Below are positions 25,313 to 34,229 of a stretch of 45,129 bases of DNA, one piece after another (the stretch's first letter is position 1; every line of letters starts with the position of its first letter). The notes under the pieces were generated by a model, which saw only the letters and a program-made list of their open reading frames with translations, had not been told where the DNA came from and did not search any database. The DNA is taken from assembly GCA_021295755.1 (NCBI GenBank), contig JAGWBT010000026.1, positions 6,585 to 51,713 of the forward strand. Reading direction: 5' to 3'. The position numbers were made by a program, and so were the translations under genes. The DNA comes from Candidatus Poribacteria bacterium (GTDB taxonomy: Bacteria > Poribacteria > WGA-4E > PCPOR2b).

Positions 25313-26569
25313 ATGAACCCAAATAGGAAACGTATTCTTCTGCTCCTGCCCACGAAAACATATCGCGCCAAGGCATTTCTCTCAGCGGCATCGCAGTTAG
25401 GGGTGGCGGTTGCGATTGGATCAGATCAACCGCAAACGTTGTCTGAGTTATCGCCTCGAAAGTCCTTGGTCATTAACTTCAGAAAACCTGAGAAGGCAAC
25501 GGAGGACATCGTTGCATTCGCGCAAACGCACCCTATTGATGCGGTTGTAGGGGTTGACGACGACACAACAGTTGTGGTGTCAATGGTGTCCAAGGCGTTG
25601 TACCTACCGCATAATTCCGTGGAATCTACTCGCACCACCCGCAGCAAATATCAGATGCGAAAAGTGCTTGCAACGGGAGGTATCCCCTCACCGCACTTCG
25701 AACTTGTCTCAATCAGGGCGGATCCAGCCGAAATTGCAACTGCTGTAAACTTTCCATGTGTCCTCAAGCCGCTTTCTCTTTCCGCGAGTCGGGGTGTCAT
25801 CCGTGCGAATAATTTGAAGGAATTTGTGACGGCATTCCAAAGAGTTGTTAGCATTTTAGGCTTGTCCGACGTTAAATCACGAAAGGATGCTAGAACAGAG
25901 CAAATTCTTGTTGAAGATTTTATACCGGGGATAGAAGTCGCTCTTGAGGGCATCCTGATTCGAGGGCGACTGAAGGTACTAGCTATTTTTGATAAACCCG
26001 ACCCACTAGATGGCCCCTTCTTCGAGGAAACACTCTACGTCACCCCATCCCGCTTGCCAGCCGAGGTCCAAAACGACATTATATCGTGCACGGCACGAAC
26101 AGCAGAAGTGCTAGGTTTGCGGGAAGGACCCGTCCATGCGGAGCTGCGAGTCAATGACGATGGCGCATGGATAATCGAAATCGCCGCTCGGTCAATTGGT
26201 GGGCTTTGTGCGCGTACGCTGCGCTTTGGCGCAGGGATCTCGCTTGAAGAACTCATCATTCGACACGCTATCGGGATGGAAGTTGATTCGTTACAGCGTG
26301 AACGGCAGCCGGCTGGCGTGATGATGATTCCTATTCCTCGCGCCGGAATTTTGCAGGAGGTACGAGGCAAAACCGACGCGGAACAGGTCTCAGGCATTGA
26401 GGAGGTTACCATCAGCATCCCGATTGGGCAGGAAGTCCTTCCTCTGCCGGAAGGTGCGAGGTATCTTGGATTTATCTTTGCGAGGGGCAACTCCCCTGAA
26501 AGTGTCGAAGCCGCCCTACGCGAGGCTCACGACCGGTTGGAATTTGTCATCATAGACGGGAAACTGTGA
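25313..26569 (+). CDS. ATP-grasp domain ligase/carboxylase-like protein
   Basis: This 418-aa ATP-grasp protein should join a carboxylate to an amine or thiol with ATP. The N-terminal domain (RILLLLPTKTYRAKAFL) resembles the pre-ATP-grasp Rossmann domain of amino acid ligases. SKYQMRKVLATGGIPSPHF precedes the ATP-binding lobe, with the lysine in FPCVLKPLSLSASRGV. EDFIPGIEVALEG and AELRVNDDGAWIIEIAARSIGG supply the Mg-binding Glu and Asn/Arg residues. The C-terminal third (about 330-418) is like the ATP-grasp C-terminal domain of carbamoyl-phosphate/biotin-type enzymes. The substrate is unknown. It is followed after 100 bp by the FIST gene on the same strand. Confidence 0.85.
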   Translation: MNPNRKRILLLLPTKTYRAKAFLSAASQLGVAVAIGSDQPQTLSELSPRKSLVINFRKPEKATEDIVAFAQTHPIDAVVGVDDDTTVVVSMVSKALYLPHNSVESTRTTRSKYQMRKVLATGGIPSPHFELVSIRADPAEIATAVNFPCVLKPLSLSASRGVIRANNLKEFVTAFQRVVSILGLSDVKSRKDARTEQILVEDFIPGIEVALEGILIRGRLKVLAIFDKPDPLDGPFFEETLYVTPSRLPAEVQNDIISCTARTAEVLGLREGPVHAELRVNDDGAWIIEIAARSIGGLCARTLRFGAGISLEELIIRHAIGMEVDSLQRERQPAGVMMIPIPRAGILQEVRGKTDAEQVSGIEEVTISIPIGQEVLPLPEGARYLGFIFARGNSPESVEAALREAHDRLEFVIIDGKL

Positions 26570-26670
26570 TCTACTCCGCAATTACAACGTTATAGAGCGT
26601 GATAATAGAGAATAATCATAGTAGACCAGCCATCTAGTATTCTGAGTTACAGAAAGGCAAGGTGAGACCA

Positions 26671-27846
26671 ATGATACGTGCTGGTGTTGGTCACAGTCTC
26701 AGTGCTTCAGGCTCTGAAGCCGCTGAACAAGCGACCACAATCGCAATGGGCAAGGCAAAATTGGCAAAAGCCGACCTCGCGTTTGTTTTCGCTACGGCAG
26801 ACTATCAAAGTGAGTACGCACAATTATGTGAAGAAGTACAGAAGACATCGGGGTGCGAACATCTAATCGGTTGTAGCGGGATGGGTATTCTCACGTCAGA
26901 CGGCGAGTTTGAGGGAAAATCCGTCGTTGCTGTGCTTGTATTACGTTCAGACCAGTTGTCTGCTCTTTCCTTCTGTGTATCCGAAGATGGAGCAGCTCCT
27001 GCCGGCACGGCGATACGCAATCAAATACAGCCAGAACTCCGTGAAAAGTCACTCTTGGTCGTTTTGCCGGATGTGCGATGTGTCCAACCTGCTGAACTGG
27101 TCCAACAGATCGGAGGACATGGAGATACGCTTCCCATCGTTGGAGGGGCTGCATCTGGAGATCCGATGAGCGGTCAAATGCACCAATGGTGTGGGACGGC
27201 GATTACAGAATCGAGTGTCGCAGGTGTACTGCTGACGGGGAATTTCCACACCGAGATTGGCGTCGCACAAGGGTGCCAACCGATTGGAAGTCCGGTTGAA
27301 ATCACTGGCGCAGAGGACAACCTGATTTTTGAGCTAGATGGTAGGGAAGCGGTAGAGGTGTTACAAGAATCACTTGCACTGCTAACCGAGGAAGATATAC
27401 AGCGTTCAGGCAGAATGATTTTTGTAGGTATCGCTATGGATAAATCAAATCGGTCACCACAACCGGGCGACTATCTGATTCGTAACATCACAGGCATCGA
27501 TCCACAGAATGCTGCAATCGGAGTTGCAGAGAGAATCGAAACGGGACAAATCGTACAGTTTCACTTGCGAAATCCTTTTGCGGCTTCAGAAGATATTCAG
27601 GCTATTGTGAATCGGCTGCATGAAAGCGCGCAGGCACATCCACCAGCTTTCGGGCTTTACTTCAATTGCTTGGGCAGGGGGGCTGGGCTATACGGTGAGC
27701 CAAATCACGATATTCAGATTATCAAGGAAAAATTTCCGGATCTGCCGATTATCGGTTTCTTCGGGAATGCCGAATTTGCTCCCATTGGTAATCGAAATTT
27801 CGCCCATGCCTACACAGGTGCACTTGTCCTTTGTTCGGAGACTTAA
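26671..27846 (+). CDS. FIST N- and C-domain sensor protein
   Basis: This 391-aa protein has FIST_N (about 1-190; DLAFVFATADY, HLIGCSGMGILTSDG) and FIST_C (about 200-385; GREAVEVLQESL, PFGLYFNCLGRGAGLYG-like segment, PIIGFFGNAEFAPIG). FIST domains are predicted small-ligand sensors, often for amino acids, normally fused to or encoded beside signalling proteins. Here the protein stands without an obvious output domain and has no membrane segment. ATG 26671 has AAGGTGAG before it; the frame opens at GTG 26662. Its stop codon shares TTAA with the stop of the convergent hydrolase gene. Confidence 0.88.
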   Translation: MIRAGVGHSLSASGSEAAEQATTIAMGKAKLAKADLAFVFATADYQSEYAQLCEEVQKTSGCEHLIGCSGMGILTSDGEFEGKSVVAVLVLRSDQLSALSFCVSEDGAAPAGTAIRNQIQPELREKSLLVVLPDVRCVQPAELVQQIGGHGDTLPIVGGAASGDPMSGQMHQWCGTAITESSVAGVLLTGNFHTEIGVAQGCQPIGSPVEITGAEDNLIFELDGREAVEVLQESLALLTEEDIQRSGRMIFVGIAMDKSNRSPQPGDYLIRNITGIDPQNAAIGVAERIETGQIVQFHLRNPFAASEDIQAIVNRLHESAQAHPPAFGLYFNCLGRGAGLYGEPNHDIQIIKEKFPDLPIIGFFGNAEFAPIGNRNFAHAYTGALVLCSET

Positions 27847-29675
27847 GAATCAAGAAGGTATATGGGCAGCACGATGTGGGAAGCGTGATTCATCTCATGA
27901 TGGATCGTGTTTTCAGCGATACGCCACCGCCCATCATTCGGATCACCGGTGTTGCGGTTGATGTCAAAATTTGGGAAATTGCTGCTACATATATCGACAC
28001 GAATCCGATGGTTTGCTGCAAACAGGTTAGCGGATGGCTCAAGCGGGATCTCGATCTGATATATCTTCCCCGGCTCCATGGGCTTCGATGTCTCCCACCC
28101 CTCCCGATAGCGTGCACGGAGGATACCTTCGGACACAGGGAAGGCGTAACCCGTCGGATAATCGGGACTTGAGGGATAAAGGTCAATCAGTTTCACAAAA
28201 AAGTCGGTATCGGGCGAATCTGACGATACCCACAAGATTACCTTTATATTTCCGGCAATTCTGATGTTTTCGGACAGCGGTTGGGTCTGGAAAACCAATA
28301 CATCTGGACGGGAAGCAATGGGCATACCCGGAATGCCGTGCCCCGGCAAGGTTTCCAAATCAATCTGATCGCGTGGTCCCATCCCGGAGAACCCGCCCTC
28401 GGCGGCTGGACCGTAGGGAATGATACAACGGCCATTGCTCGAAACCGTATTCCGTGGATCATAGGTATAGGACGTTCCTGCGTTTTCCTGACTCGGTTTC
28501 TCTCGCGATAGCAGACTCTCTGAGTGTAGATAGAATGGTGTTGGTTCAATGCCTTTGGGGGGCCAAATGTCGCCGTAATGCCATTCTCCACCGTGTTTCA
28601 GCCTTCCGTTAGTGTCGCGTCTCCCGTTCCCGCCACCCATAGCAAACACCTTGACCGGCGTTCCAATGTCAGCGCCCTGATCGTCCTTGAGCCAGCGATC
28701 AAACCATGCCAACTCCAAATTCAAGAAATCGTCGTAGTTGTGAATCGTTCCTGTCGTTCCGAAATTCACATCCCCACACAACGAATTAAAGTTGTTATGC
28801 GTCCAAGGACCGACAAGGAGATATTGGTTTTCTCGCTGCATCTTCACCATCTTCTGGTAACCGTCGATAATGGTGCGTGGATACCAATCATACCAACCAA
28901 CGACCCATAAAATGGGTATCTCCGGAAAACAGTCAAAATACTCGTCCATCGCGAAGCCGGGTTGACGCCAAAAGTCCGTATAATCGTAGTTCTCAAAGTA
29001 GAGTTGAAAGGCAGCGTCTTCATATTTGGGCGTAATACTGAGCGGCGTCTGTCCGCGTTTCCACGGGATTCGAGACGCCCAATTCAGAAAGTTCTGACCT
29101 GAACTCATCGTCCGAACCGCTTCGGCGATAGCGGGATTTTGCTGTGCTTCTTGGCTAGTTGTTGCCGTTTCAAGAATCCACTTCAAAAGCCCCAAATGCA
29201 GCGCACCACCCCCACGCATACTGTAGTGATACGCATTGATGGGACCTTCATACGGGATTATTGTGGCTAATCCCGGCGGGTTCTGTGTTGCCGCGTGGAA
29301 CTGCACCCAAGCCATGTGAGAACAGCCATACATACCCACCTTCCCGTTACAAGACGGATGATTCGCAAGCCAGACCACTGTGTCATAACCATCTTGCGGT
29401 TCATCTCGAAACGGGAAAAAATCGCCACCAGATTTGAAGCGACCACGGCAGTCCTGCACCACCGATAGGTAACCGTGCTTGGCGAAGAAACTCCCCATGT
29501 TCTCGTAACTTTCCTTCTTGTAGGGGGTTCGCTGCAGAACAGCGGGCAGTTTGCCCTCCAACGGACGACCGTCTGCCGCCGGAAAGTAGAGATCTGCGAC
29601 CAAATTCACGCCGTCTCGCATGGGGACCGTAACATCCCGTACAACAATGACATCCCATGTCTTTTTTTTACTCAT
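27843..29675 (-). CDS. CocE/NonD-family alpha/beta hydrolase (peptidase S15-like)
   Basis: This 610-aa acyl hydrolase belongs to the X-Pro dipeptidyl-peptidase/cocaine esterase group. The N-terminal MRDGVNLVADLYFP and QRTPYKKESYE are family hallmarks. VVQDCRGRFKSGG forms the oxyanion region, VGMYGCSHMAWVQF carries the nucleophile Ser (GxSxxx; the usual small residues are replaced by His-Met), and VGPWTHNNF supplies the catalytic His. The C-terminal third has the jelly-roll PepX_C domain with WVSSDSPDTDFFVKLIDLYP. There is no signal peptide. It is convergent with FIST and divergent from the phytanoyl-CoA dioxygenase. The substrate is unknown. Confidence 0.9.
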   Translation of the reverse strand: MSKKKTWDVIVVRDVTVPMRDGVNLVADLYFPAADGRPLEGKLPAVLQRTPYKKESYENMGSFFAKHGYLSVVQDCRGRFKSGGDFFPFRDEPQDGYDTVVWLANHPSCNGKVGMYGCSHMAWVQFHAATQNPPGLATIIPYEGPINAYHYSMRGGGALHLGLLKWILETATTSQEAQQNPAIAEAVRTMSSGQNFLNWASRIPWKRGQTPLSITPKYEDAAFQLYFENYDYTDFWRQPGFAMDEYFDCFPEIPILWVVGWYDWYPRTIIDGYQKMVKMQRENQYLLVGPWTHNNFNSLCGDVNFGTTGTIHNYDDFLNLELAWFDRWLKDDQGADIGTPVKVFAMGGGNGRRDTNGRLKHGGEWHYGDIWPPKGIEPTPFYLHSESLLSREKPSQENAGTSYTYDPRNTVSSNGRCIIPYGPAAEGGFSGMGPRDQIDLETLPGHGIPGMPIASRPDVLVFQTQPLSENIRIAGNIKVILWVSSDSPDTDFFVKLIDLYPSSPDYPTGYAFPVSEGILRARYREGWETSKPMEPGKIYQIEIPLEPSANLFAANHRIRVDICSSNFPNFDINRNTGDPNDGRWRIAENTIHHEMNHASHIVLPIYLLDS

Positions 29676-29803
29676 ATTTTTCCTGCTTGCCTTTTCTGTT
29701 TCGATTTTGGTACACTAAACAAATCCATAACCACCTATCACTATTTTTGAGCAATTATAGAAAATCGCTAAAACGGACTAAATCAACTTTGGAGGAGATA
29801 TCA

Positions 29804-30775
29804 ATGAGCCTTACCAATACGGAGTTACAACAGTTTAATGAAGAGGGATATGTGGTGAAATCGGGTGTCTTTTCGGTAGAAGCCCTACAACCAATCCAAG
29901 ATGCGCTTAGCGAAATAGTCGACGCAGAAGCGAAACGCCTGCAAGCTGAAGGCGTCCTGGAGAACATCTATCCCGACGAACCTTTCGGCAACCGTTTGGG
30001 GCATATCAGAAAATCCAACCTCGACGCTGCGATAGAGATTACCAGAGGTGTCATGGGGTCTGGCGGGGGTGGTTTTAGTGGGGCATCAATGTTCGGTATG
30101 CTCACCCACTCTCCCCTACTCTCTTGCGTCGAAAGCCTTATCGGTCCCACCATTATTGGTGCTTCTGCGTATCGTATTCGCCCGAAACTACCAGAGTGGG
30201 AACGTGGTGAAGTGCCGTGGCATCAAGACTCCGGGTATTTCCTCCCTCACTGTGATAAACACCTGCTCGTTACCTGCTGGATTCCTCTAGTTGATTCGAC
30301 CCGGAATAACGGTTGTCTCTACGTGATGCCCAAGGTGCATCGGCGGGGCGTTTATCGGCATTATACCGGGGGACATGGTGGGTTCCTCGAAATACCCACC
30401 GATGAATTTCCAGACACGGGACCCATTCCGATGGAGATGAAGGCAGGGGATGTGTTGTTCATGACCAACTTGACCCCACATGCCTCATTTGAAAATCACA
30501 GTGAACAGGTGCGCTGGAGCGTAGACTTGCGCTACCAAAGTGCTGAAGCCCCAAACAACGCAGATGAAGGTCCGGAATCCTATACGCCGGAACGCGAAAC
30601 AGTTACTATGGCATGTTATCCGCCAGAAGCCGATTTTGTCCTGCGTAATCCCGAACACCCGGAGCAGGAGGTTCGCAGCCCAGAAGAATTTCGTAGAATC
30701 CGGGAGCGCTTTCATGGAGCAGGGGCATTCCACCCCGGACGGGGTTGGACACGGCTTGAAGATAGAGAAATTTGA
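29804..30775 (+). CDS. Phytanoyl-CoA dioxygenase (PhyH) family protein
   Basis: This 323-aa Fe(II)/2-oxoglutarate oxygenase has the iron ligands in PWHQDSGYF (HxD) and the distal His in NLTPHASFENHS. VRWSVDLRYQ provides the Arg that binds 2-oxoglutarate. The N-terminal segment LTNTELQQFNEEGYVVKSGVF is typical of bacterial PhyH proteins. The substrate cannot be inferred: family members hydroxylate lipids, amino acids, ectoine or secondary metabolites. ATG 29804 is preceded by GGAGGAGATATCA; the frame open from 29657 is not used. Large PhyH expansions are a known feature of Poribacteria, which fits the suggested affiliation. Confidence 0.9.
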   Translation: MSLTNTELQQFNEEGYVVKSGVFSVEALQPIQDALSEIVDAEAKRLQAEGVLENIYPDEPFGNRLGHIRKSNLDAAIEITRGVMGSGGGGFSGASMFGMLTHSPLLSCVESLIGPTIIGASAYRIRPKLPEWERGEVPWHQDSGYFLPHCDKHLLVTCWIPLVDSTRNNGCLYVMPKVHRRGVYRHYTGGHGGFLEIPTDEFPDTGPIPMEMKAGDVLFMTNLTPHASFENHSEQVRWSVDLRYQSAEAPNNADEGPESYTPERETVTMACYPPEADFVLRNPEHPEQEVRSPEEFRRIRERFHGAGAFHPGRGWTRLEDREI

Positions 30776-30858
30776 ATCCTATTCCTACGAACCCCGAAAA
30801 AAACACTCCACACTGTCTTGTATATTACTGAACCAAAAAAGAGCAGAGGAGGAATTTT

Positions 30859-31353
30859 ATGAGAATGCTAGGAAACAAGAAAATTCGCCATATTGCACGA
30901 ATCCTACAATATGTGCCGGTAGTGGTAACTTTTTTCTTCGCACTATCTTTTTGGCGAAAAGGGTTCAATGAAGGGGCTGTCGCCATCGGTGCAGTTTGTA
31001 TTGGCTTGCTGTTACTAAATCTCCTACTGCATATAGATCACATCGGAGATAAAATAATGGCAATCAGAAAACCTCTCGGTCTTGTGGCTTCAGTTATCAT
31101 TATTTCTATTGGGGTGTATTCTTTGGCAATAGGAAGTATCTATGCGGGTATATTTTATGTGTTACTCGGTATGACTTTCCTATTCATGGAGATTTTGAAG
31201 GGGAAGTGGGGAGTTATTTGTTGTGCTGCTGTTCTTGTACTCGCTGTGGGCGTCCTCATTTTAGAAGCGGTCAACAGCAACAAACCACCCGCTGTTGAGA
31301 GAGAAATGGGTGTCCAGCAGGTTATGGCAACCCAAAAACGCTTTCACGCCTGA
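30859..31353 (+). CDS. Small integral membrane protein, unknown
   Basis: This 164-aa protein has about four or five hydrophobic segments (roughly 18-30, 40-58, 72-90, 95-112, 117-135) and a short basic N-terminus. The last about 20 residues are hydrophilic. An SD (AGAGGAGGAATTTT) precedes the ATG. No family is recognised. The last codons overlap the decayed thrC 3' end on the other strand, so the natural stop may have been created by that rearrangement. It may be co-transcribed with the PhyH gene 83 bp upstream. Confidence 0.6.
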   Translation: MRMLGNKKIRHIARILQYVPVVVTFFFALSFWRKGFNEGAVAIGAVCIGLLLLNLLLHIDHIGDKIMAIRKPLGLVASVIIISIGVYSLAIGSIYAGIFYVLLGMTFLFMEILKGKWGVICCAAVLVLAVGVLILEAVNSNKPPAVEREMGVQQVMATQKRFHA

Positions 31354-31530
31354 TCCCCACCCACATTGAATGTCACCGCTCTGTTTACGGGTTGAATGCG
31401 CCCCGCTGCCTCTAGCTTGCGAAGTATCGTAGGTTGGGTTGAACACTTGAAGGGATTCACTATCAAGCGCAGCTGAGTTTCTGTCCCTCAACACGATGTT
31501 TTGCTCGGGGGCGCAAGTGAAATCCAATCC
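31344..31530 (-). pseudogene. Remnant of a threonine synthase 3' end
   Basis: Codons ending at TGA 31344-31346 read RKLEAAGRIQPVNRAVTFN, then VGGDQA. They align with the C-terminus of the intact threonine synthase at 33081 (CKLLKAGEVQPDNRVALFN, then TGGYQA). Further upstream, bases 31504-31530 read GLDFTCAPE, matching EGILACPEG of the same protein. About 75 bp between these parts do not fit and include a GTAGGTTGGGTTGAAC-type sequence, perhaps an inserted repeat. The fragment lies directly after livF. Confidence 0.7.
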
Positions 31531-31562
31531 TCGCAGCCAAAAAAAATCTTCCTGCCCCGTCG

Positions 31563-32267
31563 CTATTCCCCTAGATACGCCTCCCGTACTCGTGCATCGT
31601 TCAAAAGTTCCGATGATGTGCCTTCGATAGCTATCTCCCCTGTCTCCATAACGTAGCCGCGATGGGTAGTCTGTAAGGCGAGATACGCGTTCTGCTCAAC
31701 CAGAAGAATAGTGGTGCCTTGGTTGTTAATTTCTTGAATTATCTCAAAAATCTGCTCAACCAGAAGTGGTGCAAGTCCAAGCGAAGGTTCATCAAGCAGC
31801 AGGAGACGGGGATGTGACATAAGCGCACGACCGATAGCCAGCATTTGCTGTTCACCACCGCTCAATGTGCCGCCCTGCTGCCCTCTTCGCTCACGCAAAA
31901 CTGGAAAAAGATCAAAAACCCGATCAAGATCTTCTCTGATGCCGGGGGTATCCTTGCGCAGGAATGCACCAAGTTCAAGATTCTCTAACACTGTCATTTC
32001 AGGAAAAATCAGTCTCCCCTCGGGTACCTGCGAAATTCCCAATTGGACGCGCTTTTCTGCTGAGGTCTCGGTCAAATCGTCCCCCTCGAAGGTAATTGTC
32101 CCTTGCGCGGGGTGATGGATGCCCGATATTGTCATCAATGTCGTTGATTTGCCCGCTCCATTGGCTCCAATCAAACAGACCATTTCCCCTTCTTCAACGT
32201 AAAAGGAGACACCCCTGATGGCCCGAATATTGCCATAGTAGGTGTGAATCTCGTTAAGTTTGAGCAT
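31563..32267 (-). CDS. livF: Branched-chain amino acid ABC transporter ATPase LivF
   Basis: LivF is one of the two ATPases energising the LivHM permease. Walker A is GANGAGKST, the Q-loop region LGISQVPEGRLIFPEMTV is typical of LivF, the signature is TLSGGEQQMLAIGRAL, Walker B is LLLLDEPSLGLAP and the switch is VEQN. The start is taken at ATG 32267 (MLKLNEIHTYYG). It overlaps the livG 3' end by 14 bp; a TTG at 32282 is possible but less likely. The livG/livF order and overlap are those of the standard operon. Confidence 0.95.
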   Translation of the reverse strand: MLKLNEIHTYYGNIRAIRGVSFYVEEGEMVCLIGANGAGKSTTLMTISGIHHPAQGTITFEGDDLTETSAEKRVQLGISQVPEGRLIFPEMTVLENLELGAFLRKDTPGIREDLDRVFDLFPVLRERRGQQGGTLSGGEQQMLAIGRALMSHPRLLLLDEPSLGLAPLLVEQIFEIIQEINNQGTTILLVEQNAYLALQTTHRGYVMETGEIAIEGTSSELLNDARVREAYLGE

Positions 32268-33039
32268 CGTAGGATTCCCCAAGATAAGCTTTGATTACAC
32301 GCTCATCGTTTTGAACTGCTTCAGGTTCGCCAGCGCTGATCTTTTCTCCCTGAGCGATTACAGTAACCCAGTCTGAAATCTGCATGACCATTTTCATGTC
32401 ATGTTCAATCAGCAGAATCGTGATTCCTTTGTCACGGATCGCATGGATGAGTTCTATTAACTGTTGTGTTTCCTGCGGGTTCATGCCCGCCGCGGGTTCA
32501 TCTAAAAGCAGCAGTTTTGGCCCCATCGCTAACGCCCGTGCAATTTCAATTCGTCGCTGGTCGCCATAAGAAAGATTGCCGGCAAGCTGATCCCGAAAGC
32601 CTTCTAATCCCACGAAGTTGAGTTGCTGAAACGCATGCGACGTGATGTGTGATTCTTCTTGACGCTGTTTTTGGTTACGACTGATTGAGTTCCAGAGGCG
32701 GCTTTTTGACCGGCAGTGCCTCCCGATTTTCACATTATCTAACACCGTCAGTTCAGAAAACAGCCGGATGTTTTGAAATGTGCGCGCCATTCCAATTTCC
32801 GCAATCTGATCCGGACGCAGATCAACAACGTCTCGATTTTGAAACTTGACGCTCCCTTCGGATGGAGGTTCCAGTCCTGTGACACAGTTAAAAAGTGTCG
32901 TTTTGCCCGCGCCGTTGGGACCAATTAGGCTGGCAATCTGTCCTTCTTGCACAGATATATCAACATTTGACACGGCGGTCACGCCGCCAAAATGCTTGGT
33001 CAGCTTGGTAATTTCAAGAATTGACGTTGTTTCGTTCAT
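32254..33039 (-). CDS. livG: Branched-chain amino acid ABC transporter ATPase LivG
   Basis: This 261-aa ATPase has Walker A GPNGAGKTT, the LivG-specific ARTFQNIRLFSELTV after the Q-loop, signature LSYGDQRRIEIARALA, Walker B LLLLDEPAAGMNP and the switch IEHDM. The C-terminus has the short extension GEKISAGEPEAVQNDERVIKAYLGE seen in the BCA_ABC_TP_C domain. It lies 41 bp after thrC, without a visible promoter, so it may be read from the argF-thrC transcript. The partner permease genes are 8-11 kb downstream. Confidence 0.95.
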   Translation of the reverse strand: MNETTSILEITKLTKHFGGVTAVSNVDISVQEGQIASLIGPNGAGKTTLFNCVTGLEPPSEGSVKFQNRDVVDLRPDQIAEIGMARTFQNIRLFSELTVLDNVKIGRHCRSKSRLWNSISRNQKQRQEESHITSHAFQQLNFVGLEGFRDQLAGNLSYGDQRRIEIARALAMGPKLLLLDEPAAGMNPQETQQLIELIHAIRDKGITILLIEHDMKMVMQISDWVTVIAQGEKISAGEPEAVQNDERVIKAYLGESYDAQT

Positions 33040-33080
33040 AGTTTTTATCTACATTTCGAATAAAGAGTTGACAGGCGGAT

Positions 33081-34229
33081 TCACGCCTGATATCCACCTG
33101 TATTGAACAGTGCCACCCTGTTATCCGGCTGAACTTCCCCGGCTTTCAGCAGTTTACAGAGTCCCGCAACCGTTGCTGCACCTTCAGGGCAAGCCAAAAT
33201 GCCTTCCTGCGTTGCCAAGGTTGCCATTGCCTCCTGTATTTCGCCATCGGTGACGGCAACTGCAGCACCATTGCTCTGGTAAATAGCCTCGAGAATCAAA
33301 AAATCGCCGACAGCCTGTGGCACTCGTAAGCCGGCGGCAGATGTATGTGCGTTTGACCACGGTTCGGCTTCAGCTGCACCGTCCTGCCACGCTTTGACGA
33401 TTGGCGCGCAACCCGTCGACTGTACGGAGATCATACGCGGACGTTTCTCATCAATCCACCCGATAGCTTCCAACTCCTGAAATACTTTCCACATTCCGAC
33501 GATTCCCGTGCCTCCTCCCGTCGGATAGACGATGACATCGGGAAGCTCCCAATTAAACTGTTCCGCGATCTCAAGGCCCATCGTCTTTTTTCCCTCAACG
33601 CGATACGGTTCTTTGAGGGTTGAAACGTCGAACCACCCTTCATCTTCCTTACGCTCGGCAACGATTTTTCCCGCATCCGTAATTAATCCGTCAATGAGCG
33701 TAACATTTGCGCCCGCCAGTTGACAGGTGTTACGGTTAAACGGCGGAACATCTTGGGGCATGAAGATATGCGCCGCCATCCCCGCTTGGGCTGCATAGCT
33801 AGCGAGTGCAGTCGCTGCGTTACCTGCGGACGGAATCGCGAGTTTAGTTAATCCGAGTTCTTTGGCTCTGGAAACCGCCATTGCCAATCCACGCGCCTTA
33901 AAACTGCCGGTTGGCAGACGGGACTCATCCTTCACCCACAACGCTTCGAGTCCTAAGAAGGCAGCAAGCCGTTGTGCTGGCAGGAGCGGTGTCATCGACT
34001 CATTCAGGGAAACGATGTGGCGCGAGTCAATTACGGGAAGAAGTTCGGCATATCGCCACATTGATGCCTCACGTCCCGATAGGGAAGATTTATCCCAAGT
34101 TTGAGCAATCTTATCCAACGCATAACGCGGAAATAGAGGCTTCCCGCACTCCGTGCACAAGTTCTGTGGGAGGTTGGGGTCGTAGGTTTGGGCGCAACGG
34201 CTGCATTCGAGGTGAGTGAAATAACTCAT
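33081..34229 (-). CDS. thrC: Threonine synthase
   Basis: ThrC converts O-phosphohomoserine to threonine. The 382-aa fold-type II PLP enzyme has an N-terminal zinc ribbon (CSRCAQ and CTECGK), the PLP lysine in LPTGSFKARG, SAGNAATALASYAAQ and the phosphate loop PTGGGTGIVG. The class with a zinc ribbon is common outside the enteric group. Its start codon overlaps the argF stop (34226-34229), so translation is coupled. thrB lies 5 kb away on the same strand. A partial copy of its 3' end is found at 31344-31530, beyond the livGF block. Confidence 0.9.
   Translation of the reverse strand: MSYFTHLECSRCAQTYDPNLPQNLCTECGKPLFPRYALDKIAQTWDKSSLSGREASMWRYAELLPVIDSRHIVSLNESMTPLLPAQRLAAFLGLEALWVKDESRLPTGSFKARGLAMAVSRAKELGLTKLAIPSAGNAATALASYAAQAGMAAHIFMPQDVPPFNRNTCQLAGANVTLIDGLITDAGKIVAERKEDEGWFDVSTLKEPYRVEGKKTMGLEIAEQFNWELPDVIVYPTGGGTGIVGMWKVFQELEAIGWIDEKRPRMISVQSTGCAPIVKAWQDGAAEAEPWSNAHTSAAGLRVPQAVGDFLILEAIYQSNGAAVAVTDGEIQEAMATLATQEGILACPEGAATVAGLCKLLKAGEVQPDNRVALFNTGGYQA

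Noticed and set aside
30606-31080. Extra small frames overlapping the PhyH end and membrane gene
   Set aside because: They lie out of frame in well-coded genes and have no SD or conserved motif.
31425-31500. GTAGGTTGGGTTGAAC-type sequence taken as a complete mobile element
   Set aside because: Only one end-like sequence can be seen within the thrC remnant and no inverted partner, so it is noted only as a possible inserted repeat.
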